Source of the DNA: Neobacillus sp. CF12
Lineage (GTDB): Bacteria; Bacillota; Bacilli; Bacillales; Cytobacillaceae
NCBI RefSeq assembly: GCF_030348765.1
Contig: NZ_JAUCEU010000007.1
Location: 3,637,501-3,701,500 of the forward strand
Direction: 5' to 3'
DNA length: 64,000 nt
Shown: piece after piece, positions 32,637 to 46,600 of the stretch
Numbering within the stretch: the stretch's first letter is position 1
Layout: each line of letters opens with the position of its first letter
Notes under the pieces: model-generated
Told to the model about the DNA's origin: nothing
What the model saw: the letters and a program-made list of their open reading frames with translations, nothing else
The model's database searches: none
Position numbers and translations under genes: made by a program

Positions 32637-33259
32637 TATGCAAGCACCTCCTCTACTTTTTCAACTGCAGCTTTCGTCATGATTAACTTATCATGATTAA
32701 CTACATCCAATACATTGATTCCATCAGCAGTTACAACTGTTACACCAGGAATATTACGTGCAGAAAGTGCTACATTTTCATCTAGGTCAGCAGTAACGAT
32801 AAGTGCTTTCTTCTCAACTGAAAGACCACCTAAAACTGTTTTGAAATCTTTTGTTTTTGGAGCATCGAAAGCTAGGCTTTCTAAAACTAATACATTCTCT
32901 TCTAGTACTTTAGAAGATAGTGCAGATTTGATCGCTAAGCGACGTACCTTTTTAGGTAATTTGTAGCTGTAGCTGCGTGGTGTTGGACCGAATACAGTAC
33001 CACCTCCGCGCCATTGTGGAGAACGGATAGACCCTTGACGAGCACGACCAGTTCCTTTTTGACGCCATGGTTTACGTCCACCGCCGCGTACTTCCGAACG
33101 AACTTTTACTTTATGAGTTCCTTGGCGTAATGAAGCTCTTTGCATAACAATCGCTTCAAATAATACGTGTTGGTTAGGCTCGATACCAAATACTGATTCA
33201 TTAAGTTCGATTTCACCAACTTGTGATCCGTTTTGGTTAAATAATGAAACTTTAGGCAT
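32636..33259 (-). CDS. rplD: 50S ribosomal protein L4
   Basis: The 207-residue product is full-length L4, with the long tunnel loop [19 protein letters not shown]. It follows rplC by 29 bp behind AAGGAGGAG and overlaps rplW by one base. Confidence 0.98.
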   Translation of the reverse strand: MPKVSLFNQNGSQVGEIELNESVFGIEPNQHVLFEAIVMQRASLRQGTHKVKVRSEVRGGGRKPWRQKGTGRARQGSIRSPQWRGGGTVFGPTPRSYSYKLPKKVRRLAIKSALSSKVLEENVLVLESLAFDAPKTKDFKTVLGGLSVEKKALIVTADLDENVALSARNIPGVTVVTADGINVLDVVNHDKLIMTKAAVEKVEEVLA

Positions 33260-33288
33260 TCTTTTGCTCCTCCTTTCTTATGAAGATA

Positions 33289-33915
33289 TTACGCTTTAAC
33301 CGCAGTTTTAATCTTTAGTAATGCTTTTTTAGGTCCTGGAACGTTACCTTTAATTAATAGAATGTTACGCTCAACATCAACCTTAACGATTTCTAGATTT
33401 TGAACAGTAATTTGTTCTCCACCCATACGACCAGGTAATAATTTACCTTTGAATACTCGGTTTGGAGCTACAGGTCCCATTGAACCAGGACGACGGTGGT
33501 AACGTGAACCGTGGGCCATTGGTCCGCGTGATTGTCCGTGACGCTTGATTACACCTTGGAAACCTTTACCCTTAGAGATTCCTGTTACATCTACAACATC
33601 GCCTGCAGCGAAAATATCAACTTTGACTTCTTGACCAACTTCATATCCTGTAACGTCAACCCCGCTGAATTCGCGTACGAAGCGCTTAGGAGCAGTGTTT
33701 GCTTTAGCAACATGTCCTTTTTCTGGTTTGTTAGCTAACTTTTCACGTTTGTCTTCAAATCCGATTTGAACAGCTTCGTAACCGTCGCTTTCAACTGATT
33801 TTTTCTGAAGAACTACGTTCTGAGCAGCCTCAACTACAGTAACTGGAATTAAGTTGCCGTTTTCTGCAAATACTTGAGTCATACCAATCTTTCTTCCTAA
33901 GATTCCTTTGGTCAT
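33289..33915 (-). CDS. rplC: 50S ribosomal protein L3
   Basis: The 208-residue product is full-length L3 ([20 protein letters not shown]), with the peptidyl-transferase finger [19 protein letters not shown]. It follows rpsJ by 37 bp behind AGGAGGTG. Confidence 0.98.
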   Translation of the reverse strand: MTKGILGRKIGMTQVFAENGNLIPVTVVEAAQNVVLQKKSVESDGYEAVQIGFEDKREKLANKPEKGHVAKANTAPKRFVREFSGVDVTGYEVGQEVKVDIFAAGDVVDVTGISKGKGFQGVIKRHGQSRGPMAHGSRYHRRPGSMGPVAPNRVFKGKLLPGRMGGEQITVQNLEIVKVDVERNILLIKGNVPGPKKALLKIKTAVKA

Positions 33916-33952
33916 TTAAGTCACACCTCCTGATAATTTGTTTATTTATTTT

Positions 33953-34390
<438 letters not shown>

Positions 34391-34395
34391 TGTCT

Positions 34396-34424
34396 ATTAT
34401 ACATAAATGTTTAGGCAAACGCAA
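34396..34424 (-). promoter_or_regulatory. S10 operon promoter, proximal
   Basis: A consensus -10 TATAAT (34396-34401) is preceded by 17 bp and TTGCGT (34419-34424). The start would give a leader of about 130 nt. Confidence 0.75.
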
Positions 34425-34470
34425 CATTTTTTATTAATTTCTTTTTTGTTACGTTTAGCACACTTTTATT

Positions 34471-34499
34471 ATTATAGCGACCAGTCTATACAATTTCAA
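34471..34499 (-). promoter_or_regulatory. S10 operon promoter, distal
   Basis: TTGAAA (34494-34499), 17 bp and TATAAT (34471-34476) form a near-consensus sigma-A promoter 75 bp upstream of the proximal one. Confidence 0.75.
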
Positions 34500-34729
34500 T
34501 AGATATTATCATTCTCCAGAAATAACCTTTAATAGCGCTTTATTAATTGAATATTTGATGAGTTATATATATAGAAGAAACTCGTATACTCTGGTTTGCC
34601 ATTATTAAACTTGTTTGTTGTTTACCACTTTAGGCTTTCCTCTTACCAATTCATAGAGATAAAATATAAAATTGCTTTCTTATTTGATTTTTTGGTGCTT
34701 GGAGACATAAGGAAGTGGGCTAATTAAAG

Positions 34730-35012
34730 ATTTGTCCTTAATAGTGGTTCTTAAGGACAAATCACAGTGCACATCCTAAAGATCTGTCCTTAATAGTGGG
34801 CCTTAAGGACAAACCCCAGTCTACTTCCCAAAGATCTGTCCTTAATAGTGTGCCTTAAGGACAAATCACAGATCACTTCTCAAAAATCTGTCCTTAATAA
34901 TGGGTTTGGGGACAAATCACAGATCACTTCCTAAATATTCGTCCTTAATAGTGGATTTTGAGGATAAATCTCTGAGGGCTACTAAAGGTTTTGTGCTTAT
35001 TAAGAGAAATTA
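34730..35012. repeat. five to six-copy 52-bp tandem array of palindromes
   Basis: The GTCC of each left arm falls at 34734, 34786, 34838, 34890, 34941 and (decayed, GTGC) 34993, a 51-52-bp period. The first unit has perfect 12-bp arms ATTTGTCCTTAA/TTAAGGACAAAT around a nine-base loop. Units decay toward the tufA side. The inter-unit spacer of copy 1 ends CACATCCTAAAG, like the CACATCCTGAG spacer of the array at 14911. The array lies between the tufA terminator and the S10 promoters; nothing else is seen in 34500-35070. Confidence 0.93.
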
Positions 35013-35072
35013 AAGCTAAATTTCCATATAATTATCAACAAGTCTAACGTATAGATAAATTTCTTTAACGAC

Positions 35073-35109
35073 AAAAAAAGCAACTGGATCGTCACCCAGC
35101 TGCTTTTTG
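35073..35109 (-). terminator. terminator after tufA
   Basis: The minus strand forms AGCAGCTGG/CCAGTTGCT with flanking A- and T-runs (TTTTTTT), directly after the tufA stop. Confidence 0.92.
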
Positions 35110-35114
35110 AACTA

Positions 35115-36302
35115 TTATTCAGTGATAGTTGTGATTGAACCTGAACCTACAGTACGTCCGCCTTCACGGATAGAGAACTTTGTACCTTCTTCAATTGCTA
35201 CTGGAGCAATTAGTTCAACGATCATTTCGATGTGGTCGCCAGGCATAACCATTTCTACGCCTTCTGGAAGATTACAAATACCAGTAATATCAGAAGTACG
35301 GAAATAGAATTGTGGACGGTAGTTAGTGAAGAATGGAGTATGACGTCCACCTTCTTCTTTTGATAATACATAAACTTGTGCTTTGAACTTTGAGTGTGGA
35401 GTGATTGATTTCGGCTTAGCCAATACTTGACCACGCTCGATTTCTTCACGTGCAACACCACGAAGTAATGCACCGATGTTGTCTCCAGCTTCAGCAAAGT
35501 CAAGAAGCTTACGGAACATTTCTACACCTGTTACAGTTGTAGATTTTGGCTCTTCAGTGAAACCTACGATTTCAACTACGTCCCCAACTTTAACTACTCC
35601 ACGCTCAACACGTCCAGTAGCAACAGTTCCACGACCAGTGATTGAGAATACATCCTCAACTGGCATCATGAAAGGCTTTTCAGTGTCACGAGCAGGTGTT
35701 GGAATCCACTCATCAACCGCGCTCATTAGTTCATAGATTTTTTCTTCCCATGCAGCTTCGCCCTCTAATGCTTTAAGAGCAGATCCTTTGATAACTGGAG
35801 TGTCATCACCTGGGAAGTCGTATTCTGATAATAGATCACGAATTTCCATTTCTACTAATTCAAGAAGTTCTTCATCATCAACCATATCACACTTGTTCAT
35901 GAATACAACAAGGTAAGGTACGCCTACCTGACGAGAAAGAAGAATGTGTTCACGAGTTTGTGGCATTGGACCGTCAGTTGCAGAAACAACTAAGATACCG
36001 CCGTCCATTTGAGCAGCACCAGTGATCATGTTTTTAACATAGTCAGCGTGTCCTGGGCAGTCTACGTGTGCATAGTGACGAGCATCAGTTTCATACTCAA
36101 CGTGTGCAGTTGAGATTGTGATTCCACGCTCTTTTTCTTCTGGAGCACCATCAATTTGATCATATGCGCGAGCTTCTGCTTTACCTGTTTTAGCAAGTAC
36201 AGAAGTGATTGCAGCAGTTAGAGTAGTTTTACCGTGGTCAACGTGACCAATTGTACCAATGTTTACGTGTGGCTTTGAACGGTCGAATTTAGCTTTACCC
36301 AT
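35115..36302 (-). CDS. tufA: elongation factor Tu
   Basis: EF-Tu carries aminoacyl-tRNA to the ribosome. The 395-residue product has the GTP-binding motifs [16 protein letters not shown] and NKCDMVDD in domain 1, then domains 2 and 3. AAGGAGGA precedes the ATG. It ends the str operon but also has its own candidate promoter in the 127-bp gap after fusA, with a stem-loop in the leader. Confidence 0.99.
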   Translation of the reverse strand: MGKAKFDRSKPHVNIGTIGHVDHGKTTLTAAITSVLAKTGKAEARAYDQIDGAPEEKERGITISTAHVEYETDARHYAHVDCPGHADYVKNMITGAAQMDGGILVVSATDGPMPQTREHILLSRQVGVPYLVVFMNKCDMVDDEELLELVEMEIRDLLSEYDFPGDDTPVIKGSALKALEGEAAWEEKIYELMSAVDEWIPTPARDTEKPFMMPVEDVFSITGRGTVATGRVERGVVKVGDVVEIVGFTEEPKSTTVTGVEMFRKLLDFAEAGDNIGALLRGVAREEIERGQVLAKPKSITPHSKFKAQVYVLSKEEGGRHTPFFTNYRPQFYFRTSDITGICNLPEGVEMVMPGDHIEMIVELIAPVAIEEGTKFSIREGGRTVGSGSITTITE

Positions 36303-36346
36303 TAGGAAAGTCCTCCTTTAATATATAAAAGTTAAGTATATTTTAT

Positions 36347-36385
36347 GGAAACTGTAAACAGGGCTGTCCCACTCTCACAGTTTCC
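36347..36385 (-). promoter_or_regulatory. stem-loop in the tufA leader
   Basis: A perfect 9-bp stem GGAAACTGT/ACAGTTTCC (36347-36355 and 36377-36385) encloses 21 bases. No T-run follows, so a processing or stability role is more likely than termination. Confidence 0.55.
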
Positions 36386-36400
36386 ATTCTTACATAAGTA

Positions 36401-36429
36401 GTTATACTTTATTAAAAGGTGAAAATCAA
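36401..36429 (-). promoter_or_regulatory. candidate tufA promoter
   Basis: TTGATT (36424-36429), 17 bp and TATAAC (36401-36406) lie immediately after the fusA stop, which the -35 box abuts. It would allow tufA to be made in excess of fusA. Confidence 0.6.
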
Positions 36430-38511
36430 TTATTCACCTTTATTTTTTTTGATAATTTCTTCAGAAACAGATTTTGGTACTTCTTCATAGTGATCAAAGT
36501 GCATAGAGAATACTCCACGACCTTGTGTACTAGAACGAAGTGCTGTTGCATAACCAAACATTTCTGAAAGTGGAACTTGAGCACGAACTACTTGTGCGTT
36601 ACCACGTGCTTCCATACCTTCTACACGACCACGGCGTGCAGTGATTTGTCCCATAATATCACCTAGATACTCTTCAGGGATTACAACTTCTACCCTCATC
36701 ATAGGCTCTAGGATTACAGGACTACATTTTGAAGCAGCGTTTTTAAGAGCCATTGATGCAGCAATCTTAAATGCCATTTCAGATGAATCGACATCATGGT
36801 ATGAACCATCAAACAATCTAGCTTTAATATCAACTAAAGGATATCCAGCAAGAACACCACGATTCAAGGAATCTTCAAGACCGGCTTGAACTGCAGGAAT
36901 GTATTCACGAGGAACAACACCACCTACGATACCGTTCACGAATTCGAAACCTTTTCCTTCTTCATTTGGTGAGAATTCAATCCAAACGTGTCCATATTGT
37001 CCACGACCACCAGATTGACGTGCGAACTTACCTTCAACTTGTGCAGATCCACGGAAAGTTTCACGATAAGCAACCTGTGGGGCACCTACGTTAGCTTCTA
37101 CCTTGAATTCACGACGCATACGATCAACTAAGATATCAAGATGTAGTTCTCCCATACCGGCGATAATAACTTGTCCAGTTTCCTGGTCAGTATGTGCACG
37201 GAAAGTTGGATCTTCTTCTTGAAGCTTTTGAAGTGCAGTTGTCATTTTATCTTGGTCTGCTTTTGATTTTGGTTCAACAGAAAGTTGAATTACTGGCTCA
37301 GGGAAATTCATAGACTCAAGAATAACTAGATTCTTATCATCACAAAGTGTGTCACCAGTAGTTGTATCTTTCAAACCTACAGCTGCAGCAATGTCCCCAG
37401 CAAAAACCTTAGAGATTTCTTGACGGCTGTTTGCATGCATTTGTAGGATACGTCCTACACGTTCACGTTTTCCTTTAGTAGAGTTCTGAACATATGATCC
37501 AGATTCTAAAGTACCAGAGTAAACACGGAAGAACGTTAATTTACCAACATAAGGGTCAGTCATAACCTTAAATGCTAGAGCTGCAAACGGCTCTTCATCA
37601 CTTGAATGACGTTCTAGGACTTCTTCATCATCATCCGGAGCATGCCCCTTGATTGCAGGTACATCTAGTGGAGATGGAAGGTAATCAATAACAGCATCTA
37701 ACATTAACTGAACACCTTTGTTTTTGAAAGCAGATCCACAAATAACAGGATAGAATTCAACATTTACAGTACCTTTACGAATAGCTGCTTTTAGCTCTTC
37801 TTTAGTGATTTCTTCGCCACCAAGGTATTTTTCTGTTAACTCTTCATCTAGTTCTGCTACTGCTTCTACTAACTTTTCATGCCACTCTTCAGCAAGTGCG
37901 CGATGTTCTTCAGGAATCTCACGTACTTCAATGTCAGTACCTAAATCGTTACTGTAGAATACTGCATTCATTTCTACAAGGTCAATGATTGCAGAAAATT
38001 CATCTTCAGCACCGATAGGTAATTGAATAGGGTGGGCATTCGCTTGCAAACGATCATGTATTGTTCTTACAGAATACAAGAAATCTGCACCGATTTTGTC
38101 CATTTTGTTAACAAACACAACACGTGGTACACCGTACGTAGTCGCTTGACGCCAAACTGTTTCAGTTTGAGGTTCAACACCAGACTGCGCATCAAGAACA
38201 GCCACTGCTCCATCAAGAACACGAAGGGAACGTTCAACTTCAACTGTGAAGTCTACGTGTCCCGGTGTATCAATGATGTTTACACGGTGACCTTTCCATT
38301 GTGCAGTAGTTGCTGCCGATGTAATGGTGATTCCGCGTTCTTGTTCTTGTTCCATCCAGTCCATCTGTGAAGCACCTTCATGTGTTTCACCGATTTTATG
38401 GATTTTACCAGTGTAATAAAGAACACGCTCAGTTGTCGTCGTTTTACCAGCATCAATATGTGCCATGATACCAATATTACGAGTGTTTGCTAAGGAGAAC
38501 TCTCTTGCCAT
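36430..38511 (-). CDS. fusA: elongation factor G
   Basis: EF-G catalyses ribosomal translocation. The 693-residue product has G1 AHIDAGKTT, the switch [10 protein letters not shown] and NKMD in the G domain, followed by domains II-V with the tip motif [19 protein letters not shown] precedes the ATG, 47 bp after rpsG. Confidence 0.99.
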   Translation of the reverse strand: MAREFSLANTRNIGIMAHIDAGKTTTTERVLYYTGKIHKIGETHEGASQMDWMEQEQERGITITSAATTAQWKGHRVNIIDTPGHVDFTVEVERSLRVLDGAVAVLDAQSGVEPQTETVWRQATTYGVPRVVFVNKMDKIGADFLYSVRTIHDRLQANAHPIQLPIGAEDEFSAIIDLVEMNAVFYSNDLGTDIEVREIPEEHRALAEEWHEKLVEAVAELDEELTEKYLGGEEITKEELKAAIRKGTVNVEFYPVICGSAFKNKGVQLMLDAVIDYLPSPLDVPAIKGHAPDDDEEVLERHSSDEEPFAALAFKVMTDPYVGKLTFFRVYSGTLESGSYVQNSTKGKRERVGRILQMHANSRQEISKVFAGDIAAAVGLKDTTTGDTLCDDKNLVILESMNFPEPVIQLSVEPKSKADQDKMTTALQKLQEEDPTFRAHTDQETGQVIIAGMGELHLDILVDRMRREFKVEANVGAPQVAYRETFRGSAQVEGKFARQSGGRGQYGHVWIEFSPNEEGKGFEFVNGIVGGVVPREYIPAVQAGLEDSLNRGVLAGYPLVDIKARLFDGSYHDVDSSEMAFKIAASMALKNAASKCSPVILEPMMRVEVVIPEEYLGDIMGQITARRGRVEGMEARGNAQVVRAQVPLSEMFGYATALRSSTQGRGVFSMHFDHYEEVPKSVSEEIIKKNKGE

Positions 38512-38558
38512 GGGTCTTTCTCCTTCCTAGTATGAAAGTTTTTATATTAAAGGTAATT

Positions 38559-39029
38559 CTACCAACGGTAGTGAGCAAACGCTTTGTTTGCTTCTGCCAT
38601 TTTGTGTGTATCTTCACGCTTTTTAACAGATGCACCAGTGTTGTTAGCTGCATCCATGATTTCATTCGCTAAACGCTCTTCCATTGTTTTCTCACCGCGA
38701 AGACGCGCATAGTTTACTAACCAGCGAAGACCAAGAGTTGTACGTCGGTCAGGGCGCACCTCGATTGGTACTTGATAGTTTGCTCCACCTACACGGCGTG
38801 CTTTTACCTCAAGTACTGGCATGATATTTTTCATTGCTGCTTCGAAAATCTCCATTGGTTCTTTGCCAGAGCGCTCACGAATCGTTTCAAACGCTGAGTA
38901 AAGAATTTCTTGTGATTTTCCTCTTTTACCGTCAACCATCATTTTATTGATAAGACGAGTAACTAACTTTGAGTTGTAAAGTGGATCTGGTAACACGTCT
39001 CTTTTTGCTACAGGACCTTTACGTGGCAT
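38559..39029 (-). CDS. rpsG: 30S ribosomal protein S7
   Basis: The 156-residue product starts [19 protein letters not shown] behind AAAGGAGG; six upstream in-frame codons are excluded. It nucleates assembly of the 16S 3' domain and lies in the order rpsL-rpsG-fusA-tufA. Confidence 0.98.
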   Translation of the reverse strand: MPRKGPVAKRDVLPDPLYNSKLVTRLINKMMVDGKRGKSQEILYSAFETIRERSGKEPMEIFEAAMKNIMPVLEVKARRVGGANYQVPIEVRPDRRTTLGLRWLVNYARLRGEKTMEERLANEIMDAANNTGASVKKREDTHKMAEANKAFAHYRW

Positions 39030-39071
39030 TATATTTCCTCCTTTCAAACAAGCTTTCTATTTATACTGTAA

Positions 39072-39542
<471 letters not shown>

Positions 39543-39597
39543 TCATTTTTGTGCAAAAACAAAGTTTTTGCAGATCTTCTATCTACAAAAACAGTTT

Positions 39598-39846
39598 TTA
39601 ACTGATAATTGCTACAGTTGAAGCACCAACTTCTATTCCACATGCTTTCCCGAGTTTTTTCATCGAGTCTACATAGATGATTGGGACGTTCACTTCTTGA
39701 GCTTGTTTTACTACAACGGCTGTTACTTTCGTATCAGCATCGCTTGCAATAATCAGCTCATTTGCAGTTCCATCCTTCAGTGCTTTTACTGTTTGTTTAG
39801 TTCCTATAATAATCTTAGTTGCCTGGCATACTTTTTCATAAGACAT
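39598..39846 (-). CDS. ybxF: L7Ae-family kink-turn RNA-binding protein YbxF
   Basis: The 82-residue product belongs to the L7Ae/L30e family: [23 protein letters not shown] and the hydrophobic [21 protein letters not shown] segment are typical. B. subtilis YbxF binds K-turn RNA and is associated with ribosomes. It opens the str operon just after a strong promoter and rpoC terminator. GGAGGATATG precedes the ATG. Confidence 0.95.
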   Translation of the reverse strand: MSYEKVCQATKIIIGTKQTVKALKDGTANELIIASDADTKVTAVVVKQAQEVNVPIIYVDSMKKLGKACGIEVGASTVAIIS

Positions 39847-39891
39847 TAATCATATCCTCCAAAGTATCAGGTGAATAGGAGCACCTTTGAT

Positions 39892-39920
39892 ATAATACCA
39901 TCTTCTAAAATAGATGTCAA
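39892..39920 (-). promoter_or_regulatory. str operon promoter
   Basis: A consensus TTGACA (39915-39920), 17 bp and TATTAT with an upstream TGG (39892-39897) lie between the rpoC terminator and ybxF. Confidence 0.88.
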
Positions 39921-39952
39921 CAAGACTTTCAATTTTTATTTAAATACTATTT

Positions 39953-39990
39953 CTATAAAATGCGGTACACGCTTGTTAGCGGGTACCGCA
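39953..39990 (-). terminator. terminator after rpoC
   Basis: The minus strand forms TGCGGTAC/GTACCGCA (39983-39990 and 39961-39968) with an inner CGC/GCG pair, followed by TTTTATAG. Confidence 0.85.
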
Positions 39991-40002
39991 CAATATTAGC
40001 AT

Positions 40003-43000
40003 TTAATCAATTGCGACTGTTTCTTCGGAAGTTGTGTCCCTTAAAATAGGTTCTGCTTTGCGGTAACGCTGCATTCCTGTTCCAGCTGGAACTAGTTTAC
40101 CGATAATAACATTCTCTTTTAAGCCGAGTAATTCATCGCGCTTCCCTTTGATCGCTGCATCAGTAAGAACTCTTGTTGTTTCTTGGAAAGATGCTGCAGA
40201 CAAGAATGAATCTGTTTCAAGTGATGCTTTGGTAATACCAAGAAGTACTGGACGGCCAGTAGCTGGTAACTTACCGGCTAACAATGCTTTTTCGTTTGCA
40301 TCGGTGAATTGGTGAATATCAAGGAGTGTACCAGGAAGTACATCCGTTTCACCTGCATCACTTACACGAACCTTACGCATCATCTGACGAACCATTACCT
40401 CTACGTGCTTATCTCCAATTTCAACACCCTGCATACGGTATACCTTTTGAACCTCACGTAACAAGTACTCTTGAACAGCAGTTACATCTTTTACTCTAAT
40501 CAACTCTTTAGGATCTATTGAACCTTCCGTTAATTCCTCACCACGAACAACGTGATCATTAACTGCTACTCTCAGGCGTGCTGTATATGGAGCGTTATAA
40601 GTACGTGATTCAATATCGCCTTGAACAATAATTTCATGCTGGCGATCACGACCTTCATTAATTCCAACAACCACACCATCAATTTCAGAAATGACTGCAA
40701 CCCCTTTAGGATTACGGGCCTCAAATATTTCTTGAATACGCGGTAAACCTTGCGTGATATCGTCTCCCGCAACCCCGCCTGTATGGAATGTACGCATGGT
40801 TAACTGTGTACCAGGTTCACCAATTGATTGGGCTGCAATAATACCAACTGCTTCCCCAACCTCAACTTCTTGACCTGTAGCCAGGTTACGGCCATAACAC
40901 TTTTTACATACACCATGACGGGTATTACATGTAAACGCGGAGCGAATTTTAACTTCTTCGATTCCTGCACCTACGATTAACTCAGCAAGATCCTCAGTGA
41001 TAAGTCCATTTTCAGGAACAAGCACTTCGCTCGTTTCAGGATGTCTAATTGGGTTACGAGCATGTCGGCCAATTAAGCGTTCATCCAATCCTTCAATAAC
41101 CTCTGTGCCGTCCTTTAATGAACGGATTAATAAACCACGGTCCGTTCCACAATCATCTTCACGAACAATTACGTCTTGAGCAACATCAACAAGACGACGA
41201 GTTAAGTAACCAGAGTCAGCCGTTTTCAATGCTGTATCGGCAAGACCTTTACGAGCACCGTGTGTAGAAATAAAGTACTCTAATACGGTTAGACCTTCAC
41301 GGAAACTTGACTTGATCGGTAATTCAATGATACGTCCTGCCGGGTTGGCCATCAATCCACGCATACCAGCAAGTTGAGTAAAGTTAGATGCGTTACCACG
41401 CGCTCCAGAATCACTCATCATGAAAATTGGATTCGTTTTATTCAACGATTGCATCAGTTTTCCTTGGATGGTATCCTTCGCTGCACTCCAAATGGCAATT
41501 ACACGGTCATAACGTTCCTCTTCTGTAATTAGACCACGACGGAATTGCTTCATGACGTTATCTACTTTGCTTTGAGCCTCGTGGAGGATTTCTTGCTTTT
41601 CAGGTAATACGACGATGTCTGCAACACCAACTGTAATACCTGCTTTTGTAGAATATTTAAATCCTAAGTCCTTCATACGGTCTAGCATTTTAGACGTTTC
41701 AGTAATTTTGAATCGCTTAAATACTTCGGCAATAATATTACCAAGGATTTTTTTCTTGAACGGATCTACTAATGGCATTTCTTTAATTCTAGCCGGAACA
41801 TCTTCACCTTTTTCTACAAAGTACTTTGCAGGTGTCTCCACTTCTAGGTTTTGTCTAGTAGGTTCGTTGATATATGGGAATGATTTCGGAAGAATTTCAT
41901 TAAATATAAGTTTACCAACAGTAGTAATCAGTAACTTATTATTTTGGTCTTCCGTTAGTGTTTCGTTCCCTAATGAACCAGCATGGACAGCAACACGGGT
42001 GTGCAGATGAACATAGCCATTTTGATATGCGATTAACGCTTCATTTGTATCTTTAAAAATCATTCCCTCTCCGATAGCGCCTTCTCTTTCAAGAGTAAGG
42101 TAATAGTTACCTAGTACCATATCCTGGGAAGGTGTAACAACTGGCTTACCATCTTTAGGGTTCAAAATGTTTTGGGCAGCGAGCATCAAAAGCCTAGCTT
42201 CTGCTTGCGCTTCAGACGAAAGTGGAACGTGAACAGCCATTTGGTCACCATCGAAGTCCGCGTTGTATGCAGTACATACTAGTGGATGAAGGCGAATCGC
42301 TCTTCCTTCAACAAGTGTAGGTTCAAATGCCTGAATCCCAAGTCTATGTAGAGTTGGGGCACGGTTTAATAGAACCGGATGCTCACGAATAACATCTTCA
42401 AGTACATCCCATACTTCAGGAGATACTCTTTCGATCTTACGTTTTGCAGATTTGATATTATGGGCTAACCCTTTTTCTACTAGTTCCTTCATAACGAATG
42501 GCTTAAATAACTCAAGAGCCATTTCTTTAGGAAGACCACATTGATACATTTTTAAGTTTGGACCAACAACGATAACAGAACGACCAGAATAGTCAACACG
42601 TTTACCGAGTAAGTTCTGACGGAAACGGCCTTGCTTTCCTTTTAACATATGAGAAAGTGACTTTAATGGACGGTTACCCGGACCTGTTACTGGACGTCCA
42701 CGACGACCATTATCAATTAATGCATCTACTGCTTCTTGAAGCATCCGCTTTTCGTTTTGAACGATGATGCTTGGTGCACCTAGATCCAATAAACGCTTTA
42801 AACGATTATTCCGATTGATTACTCGACGGTAAAGATCATTTAAATCAGATGTTGCAAATCTTCCTCCATCCAACTGAACCATTGGACGAAGTTCTGGAGG
42901 AATTACAGGAAGAACATCAAGAATCATCCATGATGGTTCATTCCCAGAATTACGGAATGCTTCCAACACTTCAAGACGCTTAATCGCACGTGTACGACGC

Positions 43001-43602
43001 TGACCTTGAGCAGATTTTAGTTCTTCTTTTAATGCGTCAACTTCTTTATTTAAATCGATATCAGAAAGAAGCTTTTTAATTGCTTCTGCACCCATTGCAG
43101 CCTGGAACTTATTTCCGTACTTTTCACGGTATGCACGATATTCTTTTTCTGATAAAAGTTGTTTCTTATCAAGAGCTGTATCTCCTGATTCAGTAACAAC
43201 ATAGGAAGCAAAATAAATAATTTCTTCTAAAGCCCTAGGAGACATATCTAAAACTAGTCCCATCCGGCTAGGAATGCCTTTAAAATACCAAATATGAGAG
43301 ACAGGAGCTGCAAGCTCAATATGACCCATACGTTCACGACGAACCTTTGCACGTGTTACTTCAACACCACATCGGTCACATACAACACCTTTGTAACGGA
43401 CACGTTTATATTTTCCACAGTGACATTCCCAGTCCTTTGTTGGACCAAAAATTCTCTCACAGAATAAACCATCCTTTTCAGGCTTCAATGTACGATAGTT
43501 AATAGTCTCTGGCTTTTTTACTTCTCCAAAAGACCAAGAACGAATTTTATCAGGTGATGCCAAGCCAATCTTCATATACTCAAAATTATTAACATCAAGC
43601 AA
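40003..43602 (-). CDS. rpoC: DNA-directed RNA polymerase subunit beta'
   Basis: The 1199-residue product is full length for bacilli. It has the N-terminal zinc site (CHCGKY...CDRCG), the catalytic NADFDGDQM with three Asp that bind magnesium, the bridge and trigger regions ([15 protein letters not shown]) and the second zinc cluster (CGTD...[13 protein letters not shown]). It follows rpoB by 69 bp, with GGGAGG before the ATG. Confidence 0.99.
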   Translation of the reverse strand: MLDVNNFEYMKIGLASPDKIRSWSFGEVKKPETINYRTLKPEKDGLFCERIFGPTKDWECHCGKYKRVRYKGVVCDRCGVEVTRAKVRRERMGHIELAAPVSHIWYFKGIPSRMGLVLDMSPRALEEIIYFASYVVTESGDTALDKKQLLSEKEYRAYREKYGNKFQAAMGAEAIKKLLSDIDLNKEVDALKEELKSAQGQRRTRAIKRLEVLEAFRNSGNEPSWMILDVLPVIPPELRPMVQLDGGRFATSDLNDLYRRVINRNNRLKRLLDLGAPSIIVQNEKRMLQEAVDALIDNGRRGRPVTGPGNRPLKSLSHMLKGKQGRFRQNLLGKRVDYSGRSVIVVGPNLKMYQCGLPKEMALELFKPFVMKELVEKGLAHNIKSAKRKIERVSPEVWDVLEDVIREHPVLLNRAPTLHRLGIQAFEPTLVEGRAIRLHPLVCTAYNADFDGDQMAVHVPLSSEAQAEARLLMLAAQNILNPKDGKPVVTPSQDMVLGNYYLTLEREGAIGEGMIFKDTNEALIAYQNGYVHLHTRVAVHAGSLGNETLTEDQNNKLLITTVGKLIFNEILPKSFPYINEPTRQNLEVETPAKYFVEKGEDVPARIKEMPLVDPFKKKILGNIIAEVFKRFKITETSKMLDRMKDLGFKYSTKAGITVGVADIVVLPEKQEILHEAQSKVDNVMKQFRRGLITEEERYDRVIAIWSAAKDTIQGKLMQSLNKTNPIFMMSDSGARGNASNFTQLAGMRGLMANPAGRIIELPIKSSFREGLTVLEYFISTHGARKGLADTALKTADSGYLTRRLVDVAQDVIVREDDCGTDRGLLIRSLKDGTEVIEGLDERLIGRHARNPIRHPETSEVLVPENGLITEDLAELIVGAGIEEVKIRSAFTCNTRHGVCKKCYGRNLATGQEVEVGEAVGIIAAQSIGEPGTQLTMRTFHTGGVAGDDITQGLPRIQEIFEARNPKGVAVISEIDGVVVGINEGRDRQHEIIVQGDIESRTYNAPYTARLRVAVNDHVVRGEELTEGSIDPKELIRVKDVTAVQEYLLREVQKVYRMQGVEIGDKHVEVMVRQMMRKVRVSDAGETDVLPGTLLDIHQFTDANEKALLAGKLPATGRPVLLGITKASLETDSFLSAASFQETTRVLTDAAIKGKRDELLGLKENVIIGKLVPAGTGMQRYRKAEPILRDTTSEETVAID

Positions 43603-43671
43603 GGGGCCTACCTCCCTTTCTATCTAGACAATCATTAGCTAAAAGCGCACTTAGGCGCTTTTAGCTAAGTC

Positions 43672-46600
43672 TTATTCCTTTGAACCAACCTTCTCAGATT
43701 CAAATGCCTGCGTTTCCGGTACGATGTTTAATGTGTCAACTTGCTGTAAGTCATCGTCATCTTCCGTATCACGCATTTCTATTTCTTTTTCATCACCCGA
43801 TAGGATTTTCACATCCATACCAAGACTCTGAAGTTCTTTTATTAATACTTTGAATGATTCTGGAACCCCTGGTTCCGGAACATTTTCACCTTTTACAATG
43901 GCTTCATATGTTTTCACACGACCAACCACGTCATCTGATTTAACAGTTAAGATTTCTTGAAGCGTATATGCAGCACCGTAGGCTTCAAGTGCCCAAACCT
44001 CCATCTCTCCGAAACGCTGACCGCCAAATTGCGCTTTACCGCCAAGTGGCTGCTGCGTAACAAGTGAGTATGGTCCAGTTGAGCGGGCATGGAGTTTATC
44101 ATCAACCATGTGAGCAAGTTTAATCATATACATGACACCTACAGATACACGGTTATCGAACGGTTCACCGGATCGGCCATCATATAGTACTGTTTTTGCG
44201 TCACCAGCCATTCCTGCTTCTTCAATTGTTCCCCAAACATCTTCTTCACGCGCACCATCAAATACTGGTGATGCAACATGAATTCCAAGAGCTCTTGCTG
44301 CCATTCCTAAATGTAGTTCAAGCACCTGACCGATGTTCATACGTGAAGGAACCCCTAAAGGATTCAACATAATATCAATCGGGGTACCATCTGGTAAATA
44401 CGGCATATCTTCTTCAGGCAATATACGAGAGATAACCCCTTTATTACCATGACGACCCGCCATTTTATCCCCTTCATGAATCTTACGCTTCTGAACAATA
44501 TATACACGTACAAGCTGATTCACACCTGGTGGTAACTCATCGCCGTCTTCTCGATTAAAGACTTTAACATCAAGAACAATACCGCCGCCGCCATGTGGAA
44601 CTCTTAGTGATGTATCACGAACTTCTCGTGCTTTTTCACCAAAGATAGCGTGAAGCAATCTCTCTTCAGCTGTCAGTTCAGTAACACCTTTTGGCGTTAC
44701 TTTACCAACAAGTAAATCACCGTCTTTTACTTCTGCACCAGTACGAATAATTCCACGCTCATCCAAATTACGCAGCGCATCTTCCCCTACATTCGGAATG
44801 TCACGAGTAATTTCTTCTGGTCCAAGCTTTGTATCACGTGATTCTGATTCATATTCTTCAATATGAATAGAAGTATAAACATCATCTTTTACAAGGCGTT
44901 CACTCATGATGATCGCATCCTCATAGTTGTAACCATCCCAGTTAACGAAGCCAACTAAAACGTTACGACCTAGAGCAAGTTCACCTAATTCCATAGAAGG
45001 ACCATCTGCTAGAATCTCACCTTTCGTTACGCGGTTACCCACAGCAACAATTGGGCGTTGATTGTAACATGTTCCCTGATTAGAACGAATGAACTTCAAC
45101 ATTTTATATTTATCAAGGTCACCTTTAACTTCTTGACCATCGACTGTATTGATTCGACGTACCCAAACCTCACGTGCTTCAACATGCTCTACGATTCCTT
45201 CATGCTTACAAATAACCGCTGCTCCTGAGTCTTTACCAGAAACGTATTCCATTCCTGTTCCAACTCTTGGTGCTTCTGGCTGTAAAAGTGGCACGGCTTG
45301 ACGCTGCATGTTTGCACCCATCAATGCTCGGTTAGAGTCATCATTTTCAAGGAACGGAATACATGCTGTCGCCGCGGAAACAACCTGTTTAGGAGATACA
45401 TCCATATAGTCGATACGGTCACGTTTTACAACCGTGTTTTCACCACGGAAACGGGCTACAACATCTTCATCAAGGAATGTACCGTCATCACCTAGGCGAG
45501 AATTCGCCTGTGCTACAACATAGTTATCCTCTTCATCTGCAGTTAAGTAATCAATTCGACTTGTAACTTTTCCAGTATCAGGATCAATCCGGCGATATGG
45601 AGTTTCAATGAAGCCAAAACGATTTACCTTTGCAAATGATGAAAGTGAGTTGATCAAACCAATGTTTGGTCCCTCTGGTGTTTCAATCGGACACATACGG
45701 CCATAGTGTGAGTAGTGAACGTCACGTACTTCAAATCCTGCACGTTCACGTGTTAATCCACCAGGTCCTAATGCAGATAAACGACGCTTATGTGTTAATT
45801 CAGCAAGCGGATTCGTTTGATCCATAAATTGTGATAACTGTGAGCTTCCGAAGAACTCTTTAATTGAAGCAATAACAGGACGAATGTTGATTAACTGCTG
45901 TGGTGTAATGGTGGCAGTATCTTGAATCGACATTCTCTCACGTACCACACGCTCCATACGAGATAATCCAATTCGGAATTGATTTTGAAGCAATTCGCCA
46001 ACAGAACGAAGACGTCTGTTTCCTAAATGGTCAATATCATCCGTATCACCAACACCATGCAATAAGTTAAAGAAATAACTGATTGATGAAATAATATCAG
46101 CAGGTGTAATATTCTTAATTGGCTCTGCAACATAGGCATTACCTAATACATTAATTACTTTTTCACCATCGTCATTTGGTGCATAGATTTTAATTCCTTG
46201 AAGAATGATTTCTTCTTCTACTACACCGCCAACTGGATTAAAGCCTTTGAAGTTAATATCTTTTTCCAGAGCAGGAATGATTCGATCAAGATTTCTCCGA
46301 TCAAGCAGCGTTCCTTTTTCTGCTATGATTTCACCAGTCTCAGGATCAACAAGTGATTCAGCTAAGCGTTGGTTAAATAGACGATTCTTAATATGAAGTT
46401 TCTTGTTGATTTTATAACGACCTACGTTTGCCAGGTCATATCTCTTTGGATCAAAGAATCTTGAAACCAATAAACTCTTTGCGTTATCAACGGTTGGAGG
46501 CTCACCCGGACGCAGACGCTCATAAATTTCTAGAAGCGCTTTTTCTACTCCTTCGGTGTTGTCCTTTTCAAGAGTATTTCGAATGTACTCATTATCTCCA

